A stretch of DNA of 64,000 nucleotides from Semisulcospira habei. Lineage: Eukaryota > Mollusca > Gastropoda > Semisulcospiridae. The notes under the pieces are model-generated. The model was not told the origin of the DNA and did no database searches. It worked only from the letters and a program-made list of their open reading frames with translations. Each line of letters starts with the position of its first letter. Position 1 is the first letter of the stretch. The stretch spans positions 96,480,585 to 96,544,584 of the forward strand of contig BTPG01000006.1 in assembly GCA_036245525.1 (NCBI GenBank), written 5' to 3'. The position numbers were made by a program, and so were the translations under genes. Positions 1-11,148 of the stretch are shown piece after piece.

Positions 1-155
1 GTTGATCAGAGGTTGGCTTAGAGAGGAGGGAAATGGATCAGCATGTAAGCCTAAAAATATGAACTCTGAATGTTCCTAAAAGATAAACGCATGTGAGCTC
101 CAAACAATACGGTAGACTTTGGGATGAAATCCTCATGTTGTTTTATGTCTGCGAG
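1..155 (-). repeat. Fragment of dispersed ~1.1-kb repeat (family F)
   Basis: This stretch is the reverse complement of sequence found again near 44.7, 46.4 and 49.7 kb: a block about a tract reading 'caaagtctaccgtattgttt' followed by an ACATTC-rich block and ending near a GATCAAC motif. It is the edge of a copy that continues out of the window. It contains no supported coding region. Confidence 0.6.
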
Positions 156-889
156 ATCATTTCATCACTTGATCACCACCATAACCTTACCATATTTTCA
201 AACACCATTCCTTTTTCTCCAATGAGACTTCTGATTTTCTGGATAGGTTCCTGCACACAAAAATTACACAAAACATTTATCAAGTCTCTTTTTTACCACT
301 CACACCCTTTTGCTGTCCATGTCTGATACTATAACTATCTCAATTCATGCATGTATGCAGTGATGCAATATGCTATGAATGTGAAAGAGGTCAGTGGAGC
401 AGTCATTTTTTCAAAGCATATTATATAATGCTTTATGTCAAATCCACGATACAGGTCTACAAGATCAGCATGGTCTGATTTTGCATGCTTGTTGAGAGTA
501 TTTTACCCCTGCCCACTTTATCATCACATAATACTGTCGTTTCAGGTTCTATTAAATAAAAATCGACACTGAGCATACCGTGTGCATGATTCTCTCCCAT
601 ACCACTGCTACCAGTAATATTGTACGTATCATGACTCAGCTTGCCAGAATGAAAGCCAACACCACCAACACACCTTGTTGTACTCCTCCTGCTAAATACA
701 TGTACATGTAATCACAAAAATCACATAGGCATGACCCCAAGCGCAATATAAATATATATGATTTATATTAATAGGATTTTATTAGTGAAGACTTTTATAC
801 ATCAGTGAATCACTGGATGTGAAACCACAGCTGACCTTAGGTTAGTCAGGTAAGGAAAATTTATTGGACAGACTTGAATAATATGCATA
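156..889. other. No recognised feature
   Basis: AT-rich non-coding sequence. No convincing reading frame, RNA gene or repeat boundary was seen. Confidence 0.5.
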
Positions 890-909
890 TATTTTGTCTC
901 AGGGACACT

Positions 910-965
910 GGACAATGTACTATATAGTACAGTAGTGGACAATGTACTATCTAGTACAGTAGTAA
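910..965. repeat. Short direct duplication of a self-complementary motif
   Basis: The motif GGACAATGTACTAT followed by AGTACAGTAG occurs twice in direct succession. Each copy contains the inverted pair GTACTA/TAGTAC. Confidence 0.5.
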
Positions 966-1706
966 AGTTGCACGGTATTACTGGTACAACACAAAAATGG
1001 TATGAAATTGTACTGGTATACTGGTTTGGGTGCCCTGTACCAGTACACCGGGCTTTTATTAGCAGTGAACCAACAAAAAGGAAAAAGTAACAGATCAAGG
1101 GCTAAGGGTAACTAGTGTGAGCTTTTGTTAGCTTAGTACAAATCGTCTGATATATATATATACATAAATGTACAAATAGCGGTTAATAGCTTAACCACTA
1201 AATTTTAAGGTTCGCGGCAACTGACTGGCGTGGCACCAGGCAAATCATGCACCACCCAGCTGCCATCAAACTAATGTGTGTGTGTGTGCGTACGTGCATG
1301 CGCATATGTGTGTGCGCGCTCGCGAGAATGAGTGAGAGAAAAAACCTTTACCCATTTTACATGCTGTCCTGTTAACTCTTATTAAGGGGATGCAAGCAAA
1401 CATTTAACAACTTAAAAAAAAATAGTTTACAACAATTAAGATGGTAGAAACACATTTTGAGAAAAAAGTGTACTTGCTTATGTGGTTCCCTGGGTTCACT
1501 ATTGCAGTTTGAGGAAAAGTTTGAGGCAGAGTTGATGTTTCTGACTAGTTAAATTAACAACATAGATTCAGTTTAAACAGGCTGATTAGCATTAAGTGTT
1601 TTTATACATTACATAAATGAAATTTCTTCAACATTTTGTTGCTGTAGACTATTAACCATTGATTCATATATATTGGTCAAGAGTACGACTGGGTGTCTAT
1701 TGGTAA

Positions 1707-1906
1707 AATCTACACCCTCCCTCACAAAACCTGCTACAAAATTTATCAGAAGTGGTCAGATCAAACTAAGGCATACATCATGTTGTAGGGAAATGGATAA
1801 GGTTTCTACACCCTCCCTCACAAAACCTGCTACAAAATTTATCAGAAGTGGTCAGATCAACAAACTAAAGCATACATCATGTTGTAGGGAAATGGATAAG
1901 GTTTCC
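1707..1906. repeat. Tandem duplication, ~98-bp unit, two copies
   Basis: A block starting CTACACCCTCCCTCACAAAA and ending GGAAATGGATAAGGTTT occurs twice head to tail. The copies differ by a three-base CAA insertion and one A/G change. The near identity implies a recent local duplication. The open frame running through both copies follows from the repeat and is not taken as a gene. Confidence 0.8.
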
Positions 1907-2189
1907 AGTGATACATGATTTTTGGGTGACCACAGAAAAATTTGGGACATTATCACAGTTTTTTTGTGATGAAATCCGAATTATAACTTGAGAACAAAAT
2001 GTGACACATTTTACACATGCTCTATGGAACTCAGATTTTCAAGGCATGCTGCACTAAGAAAAATCACTGTTAGTGTTACTGTCACAAGATGTTTGCAGTG
2101 TCAGCCTAAATTACCATTGAGTTGGTGATTTTCTAGAGTAAGTTGCTTTTGCATAATTCACCATAATATAAGAGCCTGCTTGAACATAA

Positions 2190-4800
2190 CACGTGTTGTA
2201 AATTTTGTCAGCAGAAATCATACTACTATAACACATTTTGACAAATGGTCAATTATTAAAACTTATGTGTTATTTTGTAGAGTATGTACTTTGTTTTTAT
2301 AATGAAAGGTTTGTGGTTCTTACATGGAAAATCAAATGATCCAGTTTTGAAGATTTATACTCAGAATGGTGTAAATGGTGAGTTATGTTCAAACAGTTTA
2401 GGCACTTATTTATCTCTACTAATCTGTTGTGTTTGCTGACAACTGGTGTAGTGATTTATATCAAGGTTTTGAAGAGGATGCATGGATGATAGATGAAAGA
2501 AACCCTTTACGAAGTTTACAGTATGCGTCCAAATTTTGGGTGTAAATTGTTATGTTCAAGCAGTCCAGCAAACTTTATAGTATATATATATATTATTTTC
2601 TTTCACTTATTCTGCAATAAATCTATAGTAGCACAAAAAAAAAAGCACTATACGTATTTAAAAAAGACCTTGGTAGGCCCAAAAATACCTAATTTTGTTC
2701 AGTTGACATAATTTTATTGTATTTTTTCTGCGTGCTGGCGTGTAAATGTTACGTTTAAACCAGTATGCACAATGACATTATTTTTGTTGAAGGGTAAATT
2801 TTGTTGCAAATCACATAGCAGATGATGCCAACACATAAAAATAGTTATGCACATGCTGGTACACAACACATTTGAAACTCTTTTCAATTTTTCCTTGTGA
2901 ACATAACTTGACACAACTTTGTGGGATGTAAAGTTAAAATCACAAGAATCACTTTATATAAAAAAAAAAACTACCAATAGCTGAAAAGATGCTGTTTACT
3001 TTTTATAATAATAAAGCATGTGATACCTTCTAGGATAAACATTTCTTTGTTTTTTGTTTGTACATAACTTTACACCGTCAGTACATCACATGCATTGTGT
3101 AAAGTTATGAACAAACACCAATGTCATTTCATTGACCATCCTGCAATAAAGTAAGTAAGATAACCAGATAAATCTAGAAAATATGAATTTCAAGACCTAT
3201 AAAATTTTAGTGACTGCAAAACAAGTTAATGTCACAGCTATTTCTCATGAACATAACGCTACGTCGTGTTATGTTACGTCCATGCAATGATGATTACATT
3301 TCCTGTTGTGCATTGAAATTTGTGCATTAACCTTTATGCATGCACTATCTTAATATTATCATCACAAACAGCTTTCAAACCTGCATTTCATAAGTCTGCA
3401 CCTTTTACTTTTGTGCTTTAGAAAATGGTCCTGTGTCGTCAAGTTATGTTCAACCATGCCATGTCATTATTTTTTACCTTTCTATTTTGTGTTTTTGTCA
3501 TGAAATCATGTTAGTGCAAACGTCATTCTTCTTTTGTACACTACAGGCAATCAACAAATTTCTAAATAATTCTACTTGTCAAGTTACAAGGCAAATCTGT
3601 GAATGTGACTGTAAAGTTATGTTCATGCATCCTGTTTTTCTGTCTTTTTGCTACTGTTTATGTAATCATGATGGACTAACAAATGAAAATTTACCAGAAC
3701 AATATGCACACTGCTAATAGGTGAAAGCAGGCTCGATGATAGTGTCTTCTTTAGAGACTTTTCTTGAATAATATTAAGATTTTTCCTGTGTGCATGTCAG
3801 AAGGTGTAAAGTTATGTACAAACACTTGAAAAGTTGCAACAGCCATTTTTAAAAATCACGTAAACATCACTAGTTTGATATAATGGCTGTGCTTGTTAGT
3901 GGGATTGGTATGCATATTTATTTTTTCAAAAGTTTGTGATTTGCCCTTGTGAGACCAAAAATATTTTTGGTGAAGGTGTAAAGACATGTTCAATCTTGTG
4001 AATGTAATTGAATTTGTGCCAAAACTCAGCTCAGTTTGTAAAAATTGGCTTATTTTCTATTGGAATAGTTAACAGCAGATAAAAGTCATCTAGTGTAGTC
4101 ATTTTTAGCTTACAGAAGCTGTATTTGATTGCATGAGATTAAAAAAAAAATGAGAATAACATTGCAGTGAAGGTGTATTGAACAACTTTGTCAGTATTCA
4201 GAACTATGTAAACATTATTTTTTCAATTGGCTTTTGCACTTAAATTAGAGACTTGTTTCTGTGCATTTAGCATAACATTTTAAAATTAGTTCTCCAACTC
4301 CAAGTAGAATTAAAAATTAGTGGCTTTCACCAACTTTCGGAAATTATGGTAATAATAATAATAATAAGCGCATTAAATAGGCGCTTTATCCCAATTGAAA
4401 ATCGGCTCAAAGTGCCGCCGCGAACTGAACCCAACAAGCACGCTCACGTGAATCACGCGCATTCACTCACACACTGTACATAAACACAGAACATTCACGT
4501 GGTGCTAAGGGCAAGCTCAAGCGAGCTACTGAAGTTTTTGGAAATTAAAAATTGTTTGTATTTGAAATTTGATTAAGTGGGCTGAAGCTGATACCAAAGT
4601 GGAGGGGGAGGAAGAGCCGGAGTACCCGGAGAAAGAACCCCCGACGGTCCGCCCGAATTAATGGTGACACTTACTAGAGGAGAAAAATCCGACGCCGGAA
4701 CCCGTAATCGAACCTCGCACCCTTAGCATTGGTGGCAGGCGCCTTAACCACTGCGCCACGGACCGCCCCAAAAAGTGTAAAGTTATGTTCAAACAGTTTT
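2190..4800. repeat. Degenerate tandem array, ~180-bp period, conserved box
   Basis: A motif close to GTGTAAAGTTATGTTCAAAC recurs in one orientation. Core positions are about 2383, 2550, 2749, 2931, 3105, 3269, 3444, 3617, 3812, 3984, 4178 and 4783. Removing the SINE at 4350-4769 puts the last copy near 4358, so the spacing is 164-199 bp with a mean close to 180. Sequence between boxes is strongly diverged, although two units share a downstream T-rich stretch ending in an AATCATGAT-like block. I read it as an old satellite or element-internal array. Several inverted boxes (2898, 3060, 3243) are also present. No coding region is supported. Confidence 0.65.
4350..4769 (-). mobile_element. tRNA-derived SINE with (TTA)n tail
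   Basis: On the minus strand the head, near 4769, has a tRNA-like promoter: an A-box-like TGGCGCAGTGGTTAAGGCG at 4757-4739 and a B-box-like GGTTCGATTAC. A body follows, and a 3' part ends in a stretch reading AAAGCGCCTATTTAATGCGC and a (TTA)n tail at 4350-4368. The 3' part recurs on the plus strand at 25.5 kb and, diverged, on the minus strand at 15.4 kb, so this is a family. This copy is the only one here with the tRNA head and looks full length. It sits inside the ~180-bp array. A LINE-derived tail is plausible but not shown. Confidence 0.8.
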
Positions 4801-5113
4801 TATGGCATAAAAGGTTGCATTTTCCACTAACAGTAACACACTTTATTTATAGACATACCATTTATTCTGGATGGGGAACATACTTTGAAACATACAAATG
4901 CAAAAAAATTGCTTACACTTATACACCGACAGCTTGTGCTTGTTGTGAATTGTTAAATGTGTGACATTGTAAATGGTCAAACTTTAAACTTCATCAAAGT
5001 TCAATATCAACCAAACTGCAAATAACATAAAAATTTTACTTAGTGTCAATGTTTATGTATGCAAAGGTACATCAGATTTATATCAAATATTACAATTATT
5101 TTGCTTTTGAAAA

Positions 5114-5159
5114 TGCAGGGTGCTTGTCACACCATTTGGACACCCAGTCATACTCGTGA

Positions 5160-5225
<66 letters not shown>

Positions 5226-5271
5226 TCACGAGTATGACTGGGTGTCCAAATGGTGTGACAAGCACCCTGCA
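5114..5271. repeat. Perfect palindrome with (TA)n centre
   Basis: Two 48-bp arms starting TGCAGGGTGCTTGTCACACC are exact inverted copies, and the ~62-bp centre is pure TA repeat. The whole 158 bp can fold into one hairpin or extrude as a cruciform. It resembles a foldback MITE with an expanded dinucleotide core. No target duplication was identified. Confidence 0.9.
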
Positions 5272-5704
5272 TTATATATATATATTACTTTAATTGTAGT
5301 TGAGTGTAGTGTACCACACTCCACAGTGTATCATGTGTGGCCGAGTGGTGTGGACCAGTGATCGTTGCACTTGCCGGTATACCGAAAGAAAATACCGACA
5401 CTACAAAAATTATCGTTAAAACACCGGCACGGCTGTTCGTACCGATATGCAACTCTTTGTTCAGAAAGCGACTGTGATTATTTGAGCATGTGTACGTAGT
5501 TGCACTTGCAGGTTGGTTTTCTTTTTATTTTTCTCTCTTTTTTTTTTTTTTTTTTTTGGTGTGTAGCTTGACCTTTCACCCCGATGTGCACACTTTATTA
5601 TAGTGTACTACTATTCACGTCTTTTTAATTAGAAATGATGGGTGCGGCCATTTTGAACATGACCTTCGACCTACTGGGGACGACTTCCGGTTTTGCTTGC
5701 AAAC

Positions 5705-5881
5705 ATGGAAGCTGTGAATACAAAACCCTACACAAGTTCCCGATCTAGCGGCCGACATTGCGCAGTAAAAGGTTGCCACAACAACGAAAAAAAGCTGTAT
5801 GACTTGTTGCAAATGCCATGTTTTGACCACAAACCTTTCATTCGCCGTTATTGTTCACGTTTGAAACCTTTTTGTTTGTAA
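5705..5881 (+). CDS. Possible first exon, Cys/His zinc-finger-like protein
   Basis: An ATG at 5705 opens a 58-residue frame with the pattern C-x4-GC-H-N-N, then K-L, then C-x2-H-K-P. This resembles the start of some THAP-like zinc fingers of invertebrates, but the rest of such a domain is missing. Upstream, 5640-5704 has promoter-like elements (GCCATTTT and CTTCCGG), which suggests a first exon. A splice donor may lie at TTTGTAAAAAAGT near 5878; no downstream exon was identified. It could equally be a decayed transposon-related fragment. I do not assign a function. Confidence 0.3.
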   Translation: MEAVNTKPYTSSRSSGRHCAVKGCHNNEKKLYDLLQMPCFDHKPFIRRYCSRLKPFCL

Positions 5882-6913
5882 AAAAGTGTATCACATCGCA
5901 CACTATCCGATGAAATGGCCTGTTTTTTATCGGCCGGCCGTACACACTCGAGCGACACAAGTCAGTCTGAATTTTTATGTCTAGTTCATGTGTGTTTCGA
6001 GGAAGTTTTGCTTTAAATTGCCGGTACTCCTCATCGTCAGCGGACCAAACCGTGGCGGAGATAGTTATTTTGCGCAGCGTTTTGTTGCACGTATCAAAAT
6101 CTCCGTTGAAGTTATATCCCCATATTTTTGGTAGGGATTAAGACTACCGACTCTAAGGCCTACCTACTGATGCCAGCAGGTTGTTGTCTCACTCACGCCC
6201 TGATATTTTCATACGGTTTTTGTATCATGGGCGTGTGTGATCTTCAACTTTTGTGTAAATGTGGGGTTTTTTTTTTTTTTTTTTTTTTTTGTTTTGTTTT
6301 GTTTTTCCTCCAACTTTTTATGTTCTGTCAGTACAATAGTGAAACTTATTTTGTTCTGTTTTGTCGGTACAATAGTGAAACTTGTAGTAATGTACCCAGT
6401 AATTCATATTTATTGTCATGCTGATAAAATTAAAGAGTTTGTTGGCAGATTGTCAATTTTTTGTGTTTGTGTCATGAATTATCCTTAGAATGCACTACTC
6501 GCAATTCTTTCATTGTTTTCAGTATTATTATATTAATGTATACATGTATGGTGCAGCAATACAAGTTTTGTTGTCTCAAACATTTCATAAATAACATGAG
6601 AATATTTTGCCACCCAAAAGTAGAGACCAAACAAAGTGTAGAAATAGTGTTATTAGCTTGAGATACACTTGAAAACAGAACACTTAAATAACTACATGGC
6701 TACACAAAATATCTATGCATATAGTACACGAAAACTTCGCAAAAAACTTTCCAACGCGCACACGTAAACACTTCTCTGAAAGGCCAAACCGGAAATGCTA
6801 CACAGCCGAGTACCTCAATAGTGAGCGGTCCACCGTGGTGGGTGTTGATCTGCTACTGAAATATTGAAGAGGCATCGACGACCAATATAGTAACTTAAAT
6901 TGGAAAATCGTAC

Positions 6914-7078
6914 CTGGCCCCCAATTTCCACATCCTGATCGTCAGTCAAGACGAAGACGATGTTCGGTGGTTTTGCATCGCACTTTACGCAAAACAAACA
7001 GCAAATTGCGGCAATAATACAAACAAATATTTTGCACGATGATTGAATACCAACAGACGCAGCTTGTACAATCGCCAT
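6914..7078 (-). CDS. Sulfatase, first coding exon (glucosamine-6-sulfatase-like)
   Basis: The ATG at 7078 opens 55 codons ending at a GT donor (GGCCAG|gtacga) in phase 0. Residues ~17-34 form a hydrophobic signal peptide or anchor rich in I, A and C. Residues 37-55 (KPPNIVFVLTDDQDVEIGGQ) are the N-terminal sulfatase strand with the metal-binding aspartates of T-D-D-Q-D. The Asp-Val-Glu-x-Gly-Gly continuation is closest to glucosamine-6-sulfatases (GNS and SULF types), which remove 6-O-sulfate from N-acetylglucosamine in heparan or keratan sulfate in lysosomes or at the cell surface. The catalytic Cys-x-Pro-x-Arg exon would lie at lower coordinates; I could not find it in 1-6,900. The possible zinc-finger exon at 5.7 kb would then lie in its first intron on the other strand. 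Confidence 0.7.
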
Positions 7079-7083
7079 TTTTA

Positions 7084-7120
7084 AATTGATTGGTCATATG
7101 ACTCAGAAATCATGTGATAC
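7084..7120 (-). promoter_or_regulatory. Putative promoter elements of the sulfatase exon
   Basis: Read on the minus strand just upstream of the ATG there is an M-box/E-box-like TCACATGA (7117-7110), TGAGTCA (7105-7099, AP-1-like) and CCAAT (7093-7089). No TATA box is evident. TFEB/MITF-type factors bind TCACATGA-like sites in lysosomal gene promoters. The link to this gene is inference. Confidence 0.35.
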
Positions 7121-7348
7121 AAACGTTAGACAACTCATGAGTGATTGCTAACAAGGGTAGCCGATCTTTATATCTGATTGTACGGAATGATTGTTTTGCC
7201 GTTGGGCGTTTTTCGGTCATTAGTTCTGCGGCATCCAGAGCCCCGACGCTGATTATTTGTTTTTTGGCGGAAAGATTCACAAAGTGACATGTATGCTCTA
7301 TCTAAGACATAGAACGACCGCGCTGGCCAATCTTTTCGTAGCAGGCAC

Positions 7349-8176
7349 GGTGACAGGTCGTTTCGGCGGTAATTTTTTCGGCGACACCGCCGAAACATAG
7401 GTCCACCGCCGAAAGGGCCAGCCGCCGAAACGCCCAAATTAAATTACCCTCAAAACGTCCACAAGAGGTGAAATGAAGTAGAAAAAAATGCAATGATCTA
7501 TATAACAGATAATATTTATTTAAAAGATTAATATACATTCACCTCGTGACGCCGGAAGTGATAAAGGGAGGCAAGTCCATTGACTAAAGCCGTCGCCATT
7601 TATTCATCGACGAGATATGGCATATACATGCATTCTCTGTGGAAAAGATGTTCGTCCGAAGCAGCATGCGTTGCAGTGTGATGCATGCGACAGATGGCAG
7701 GGATAAACTACTGATCGACTTGAGAACACATTTATTACTATTTAAATGACCCAAGTTTGTACAAAACAAACCGAATCAGAAAAGAGTTAAACTGTACATT
7801 TTATTTATTTTAAAAAATCACTCACACAAACATAAAATAAATAATAACTAACTATGCAATAAGCATTGACTTGTCAACGGTCACTCAACCCTAACCCCTC
7901 CTCCACCGACCCGACCCCCCCCCCCCCCCCCCCCCCCCCTTCTAAAAAAGAAACCCACATGTTCCGACTACTACCGCAAACAGGAAGTAGCAGTTTTTTC
8001 GAGCTTCCGCAGAGTCGTAGAGTCCGCAGATTCGTACTTAATCCCAAGTCAAGACCCCAAAACTTAAAAGTTCCAAAGCAGGTCTAGAAGTAGAACGAAC
8101 TATCGCCCAATTGAACTGCCGCCGAAACGACCAACTGCATCGCCGAAACGGCTCGTCGCCGAAACGACATGTATTC
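7349..8176. mobile_element. 828-bp DNA transposon with GCCGAAACG-rich ends
   Basis: Both ends carry clusters of the motif GCCGAAACG in inverted arrangement: 7357-7437 at the left and 8117-8166 at the right. The outer ends match as imperfect inverted repeats (GGTGACAGGTCGTTTCGGCG against GAATACATGTCGTTTCGGCG). They are flanked by the direct repeat GCAGGCAC at 7341-7348 and 8177-8184, an 8-bp target duplication. The interior contains a zinc-finger-like fragment and a C-rich run at 7914-7939 but no transposase, so the element is non-autonomous. An 8-bp duplication fits hAT-like or Mutator-like elements; I cannot choose between them. Confidence 0.65.
7617..7706 (+). pseudogene. Zinc-finger (PHD-like) N-terminal fragment inside element
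   Basis: The ATG at 7617 opens a 29-residue frame with C-x2-CGK, then R-P-K-Q-H-A-L-Q-C-D-x-C-D-R-W-Q, and then a stop. The spacing C-x2-C ... C-x2-C with a trailing Trp is the first half of a PHD-like or zinc-ribbon domain, often found at the start of transposon-related (MULE/FLYWCH-type) proteins in invertebrates. The second half of the finger is absent. It lies within the 828-bp TIR element, so it is probably a remnant of that element's protein. Confidence 0.4.
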
Positions 8177-8460
8177 GCAGGCACACTCCACAATCTTATT
8201 GACTTTCCGGAAGTCAATTAACGTGTAAGTGAAAACTTTGCTTTCATTTTGTTCAAATTGTTGCGTGCATGGATAATTATTTCGATATGTACCTTTAATT
8301 TCTGTGAACGACTCAAGCCAGCAGCAGTCCTTTCTGGTGAAATTGTTTTTAGTACAAACTACAATGTTTTAGATGTTGAACAGGCCATCTAACAATTGGC
8401 CTATTCTTAATCTTATATTTATAACCCTTTTTATCATGATGACCCATTGCTTGAAGTAAA

Positions 8461-8575
8461 TTTGACTATGATTGTTCAAGAGTGGTGCCAGAATAGCTTG
8501 GCGACTGAGGAGCCTTGAGCATCTTTAATTAGATGGATATGTGTGCCTCGCAGACACCATACCACTCTTGAACTT
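8461..8575. repeat. Decayed palindromic hairpin element (family B)
   Basis: The left arm TTCAAGAGTGGTGCCAGAAT and a diverged right arm ending CATACCACTCTTGAAC face each other. The same arms occur as near-perfect hairpins at 10.4, 14.4, 24.5, 24.8 and 49.2 kb. Confidence 0.6.
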
Positions 8576-8599
8576 AAATGGTTGATCTGTCTCATAATC

Positions 8600-10400
8600 T
8601 GTAATGTAGCCTTCAAAGGACAATAAGCAGACTCAGGATGTACTGGGTTAAATTTCAAGTACAGTTTCTAAAATCGTAAGGTTTAATGTGATGTGAACAT
8701 GCAGGTGCATACATGTTGCTGCAAATAGTCTAAGTGATGAATTGTCATTTAAATTTAAATCTGCAACACCCAACCCCCACCCCCTTGCACCCCAACCCCA
8801 CCCCCTCTTTTACCCCCTCTTTCCAACCATCAACTACATACCACATCCAATTCCTAATAATGTACCCGTGCAATTAACCTTTGGCTGTCAGTATAACACT
8901 TTTTGTTGCGATACGTTCTGCAGGAATTAACGTGACAGTGTGCCCGCTACCAAGTTTTGACAAACGATGAACCAGTCTGGCAGAGAAAAATAATTGACTG
9001 ATTAATAAAAGTACTCATTGAAAGGAAGTGGAACAGCTGGAATAGGCATAGATGTTTAATGTGTCTATCCAACAACAGAAACTTATGAGAATGTATGCCT
9101 CGGGCTCCTGCTGACAGGTGTCAGTTGAGACATAGATGGCAGGTGGCCTAGTGCAAAGATGATACACTTAAGCTGAGGTAACACCCTCCAGCTGCAGCTA
9201 ACATCAGTCAACAAGCGGTACAGATTTTCATGATGCCCTGCCTCTAAGAGACCTGATGTGAACCTGTTTCTGTTGTGATCACCATTACTGCCCTTTGCAA
9301 ATGGAGAGAGGCCATGCTTGGGGTGAGGTAACGCCCACCACTGAGAGAACTGGAAGTAACATCGGACAACAAAAAGTATAGTTTCACATGAGTCTCTACC
9401 TCTAAGTCTAAACGGCCTGATGACTCTGTTTTCCTTGTGTGCTCTGTCCCTCTCATTTTCAGATGGAAGGCGCGCTCACAGCCAGTCATACCCACTTGCA
9501 GCTAAAGAGGTCTGAGGCATAGATTCTCTGTGGCCCCTACTTTATAAGTTTGCAGTAGTTGCATGGAAATCAATCCCATTTCCCAGAAATGCCAGTTGTG
9601 GAGGCTGAGATAATAGTTACAAATAGTTAAAATTAATAGTAGTCATAATTAAATGTGTGATTTAAAGAAAAGTTGCCACCACTCCTCCCCCCCCCCCCCC
9701 CCCTTCTCCTCCTCACACAAACACAAAAACACTGTAGTGTGAATTAGACTTTATTTCACTACAGCTTAGATTATGTTAAAGTGACCTGCTCCAGGCAGAA
9801 ACGAGTTAATAGTTCAAAATACCTATGAAATGATCATAGTGTGTTTTGCAGTAGTGCTGCAAAAAAGGGCTAGCTTCTGTTTAATTATGAAGTTTGAATG
9901 TCAGAAAATCAAGGACTTCTCAGCTCTTCTTTTTTGATCATGTGCACAAGAAGCAGAAAACTTGTGTTACTTGAAAGCTCCTTTTTTGTGCATACTCACA
10001 TGATGGATTGTGACAGAAAAAGGGTAGGACAATTTTTTGTTGAGGCTGTACGATATTGAGAACTCATTGTTTCAGCAATCAAAGTGGGCTGTGGAGCAGG
10101 TTGCTTTTATGATACAGAATGACACGACAGATCAATACGCACAGCAGGTCTATACAAATATGAGTTACAGTAAAGGAGAATAGTCTGTCAATCTGACCAA
10201 TTTGATGCATGGATCAGACGTAAGCAAACTTTGCTCCAGCTGTCGTTGCATGACGCACACAAAGAAATATATGCATGATGTCTCCAGCTGTTTTTGTTAC
10301 AGTACATGTATTGTCTTATATAATTTACATCTATATCAGTATATATATGCAGGTGCTCTTGAACAGCAGATGTTAACTCATAAAGCCCTGACACACAAGA
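8600..10400. other. Non-coding stretch with minor repeats
   Basis: I see no supportable gene. The stretch contains a C-rich run (9688-9703), a diverged TTAA-family piece near 8875-8935 (CTTTGGCTGTCAGTA followed by TTTTTGTTGCGATACG), and several short copies of an AGRCATAGATK motif between 9050 and 9540 that also marks the family D hairpins. Confidence 0.4.
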
Positions 10401-10410
10401 AGAAGATAAG

Positions 10411-10506
10411 GATCGACCATGATAGTTCAAGGGTGGTGCCAGAATTGCTTGGCACCACAAGGTGCCATGCTATTCTGGCACCACCCTTGAACTATCATGA
10501 TTGATC
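10411..10506. repeat. Palindromic hairpin element (family B)
   Basis: The two arms begin GATCGACCATGATAGTTCAA and are almost perfect inverted copies. They meet at a GGCACCACAAGGTGCC centre. The transcript would form a ~45-bp hairpin. A half copy follows near 10,575-10,625. Confidence 0.8.
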
Positions 10507-10684
10507 GCTTATTAACTGAATAACTCCCTTGTGCATGCAGCCACCAACACTGTTTACACTTACAGTGCATGTACCTGAGGCTGCCAAGCTATTCTGTCAC
10601 CACACTTGAACTGTCACGGTCAACCACTAAAATTAAGCCCCTTGTGCAAACAAGATGCTGATTTGTTTCCAGTACCTGTGGCTA

Positions 10685-10896
10685 TTAACCCATTTCGCCA
10701 AGAGTTGCTACAGCAGGAGATGGATTGACCATGATAATTCAAGGGTAGTGCCAGATTAGCTTGGCACCTGAAGGTGCAAAGCTAATCTGGCACTACCCTT
10801 GAATTATCATGGTCAATCCATCTCCTGCAACTGGCACAGTCATTAGACAACACCTCCAAAATTTGAGAAATGGGACCTTGGGGCTAAAAGGGTTAA
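10685..10896. mobile_element. TTAA-bounded MITE with internal hairpin (family A)
   Basis: The element runs from TTAACCCATTT to AAAAGGGTTAA, so its ends are CCC/GGG inverted repeats inside a TTAA on each side, as in piggyBac-type elements. The interior is a large hairpin whose arms contain ATGATAATTCAAGGGTAGTG followed by CCAGATTAGCTTGGCACC. It is the cleanest of at least six copies in the window and encodes nothing. Confidence 0.75.
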
Positions 10897-11148
10897 TATG
10901 ATTTATACAAGTACAACTTGCATGCTTCTTCTCACCATGTGTTACAAGGCTGTATCACTATCACTATCAGTTTACAGGTGGTGAGTCACACTGCTGACTG
11001 TTTTGTTGCACTATCACAGTCAATGTGATGGGATAAACTTCTAAAGTAAGAACAACCTGATTGTGGCACCGCACTACTTTGAAGAGATAAAAATGTCAGT
11101 TACAACTTACAAGGTTAAAACCTTTTTTTTAAAAAAACATACATAAAT

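Noticed and set aside
3433..3717. 94-codon open frame with many Cys
   Set aside because: It lies across units of the degenerate ~180-bp array and has no recognisable motif; its composition is that of T-rich DNA.
4735..4769. A true tRNA gene
   Set aside because: A-box and B-box are present, but the cloverleaf does not close and the sequence continues into the SINE body.
5059..5361. 100-codon frame through the (TA)n palindrome
   Set aside because: The Tyr-Ile run is the translation of the dinucleotide repeat.
6128..6488. Two hydrophobic frames near a poly-T run
   Set aside because: Phe-rich sequence comes from the T homopolymer; no start context, motif or splice partner was found.
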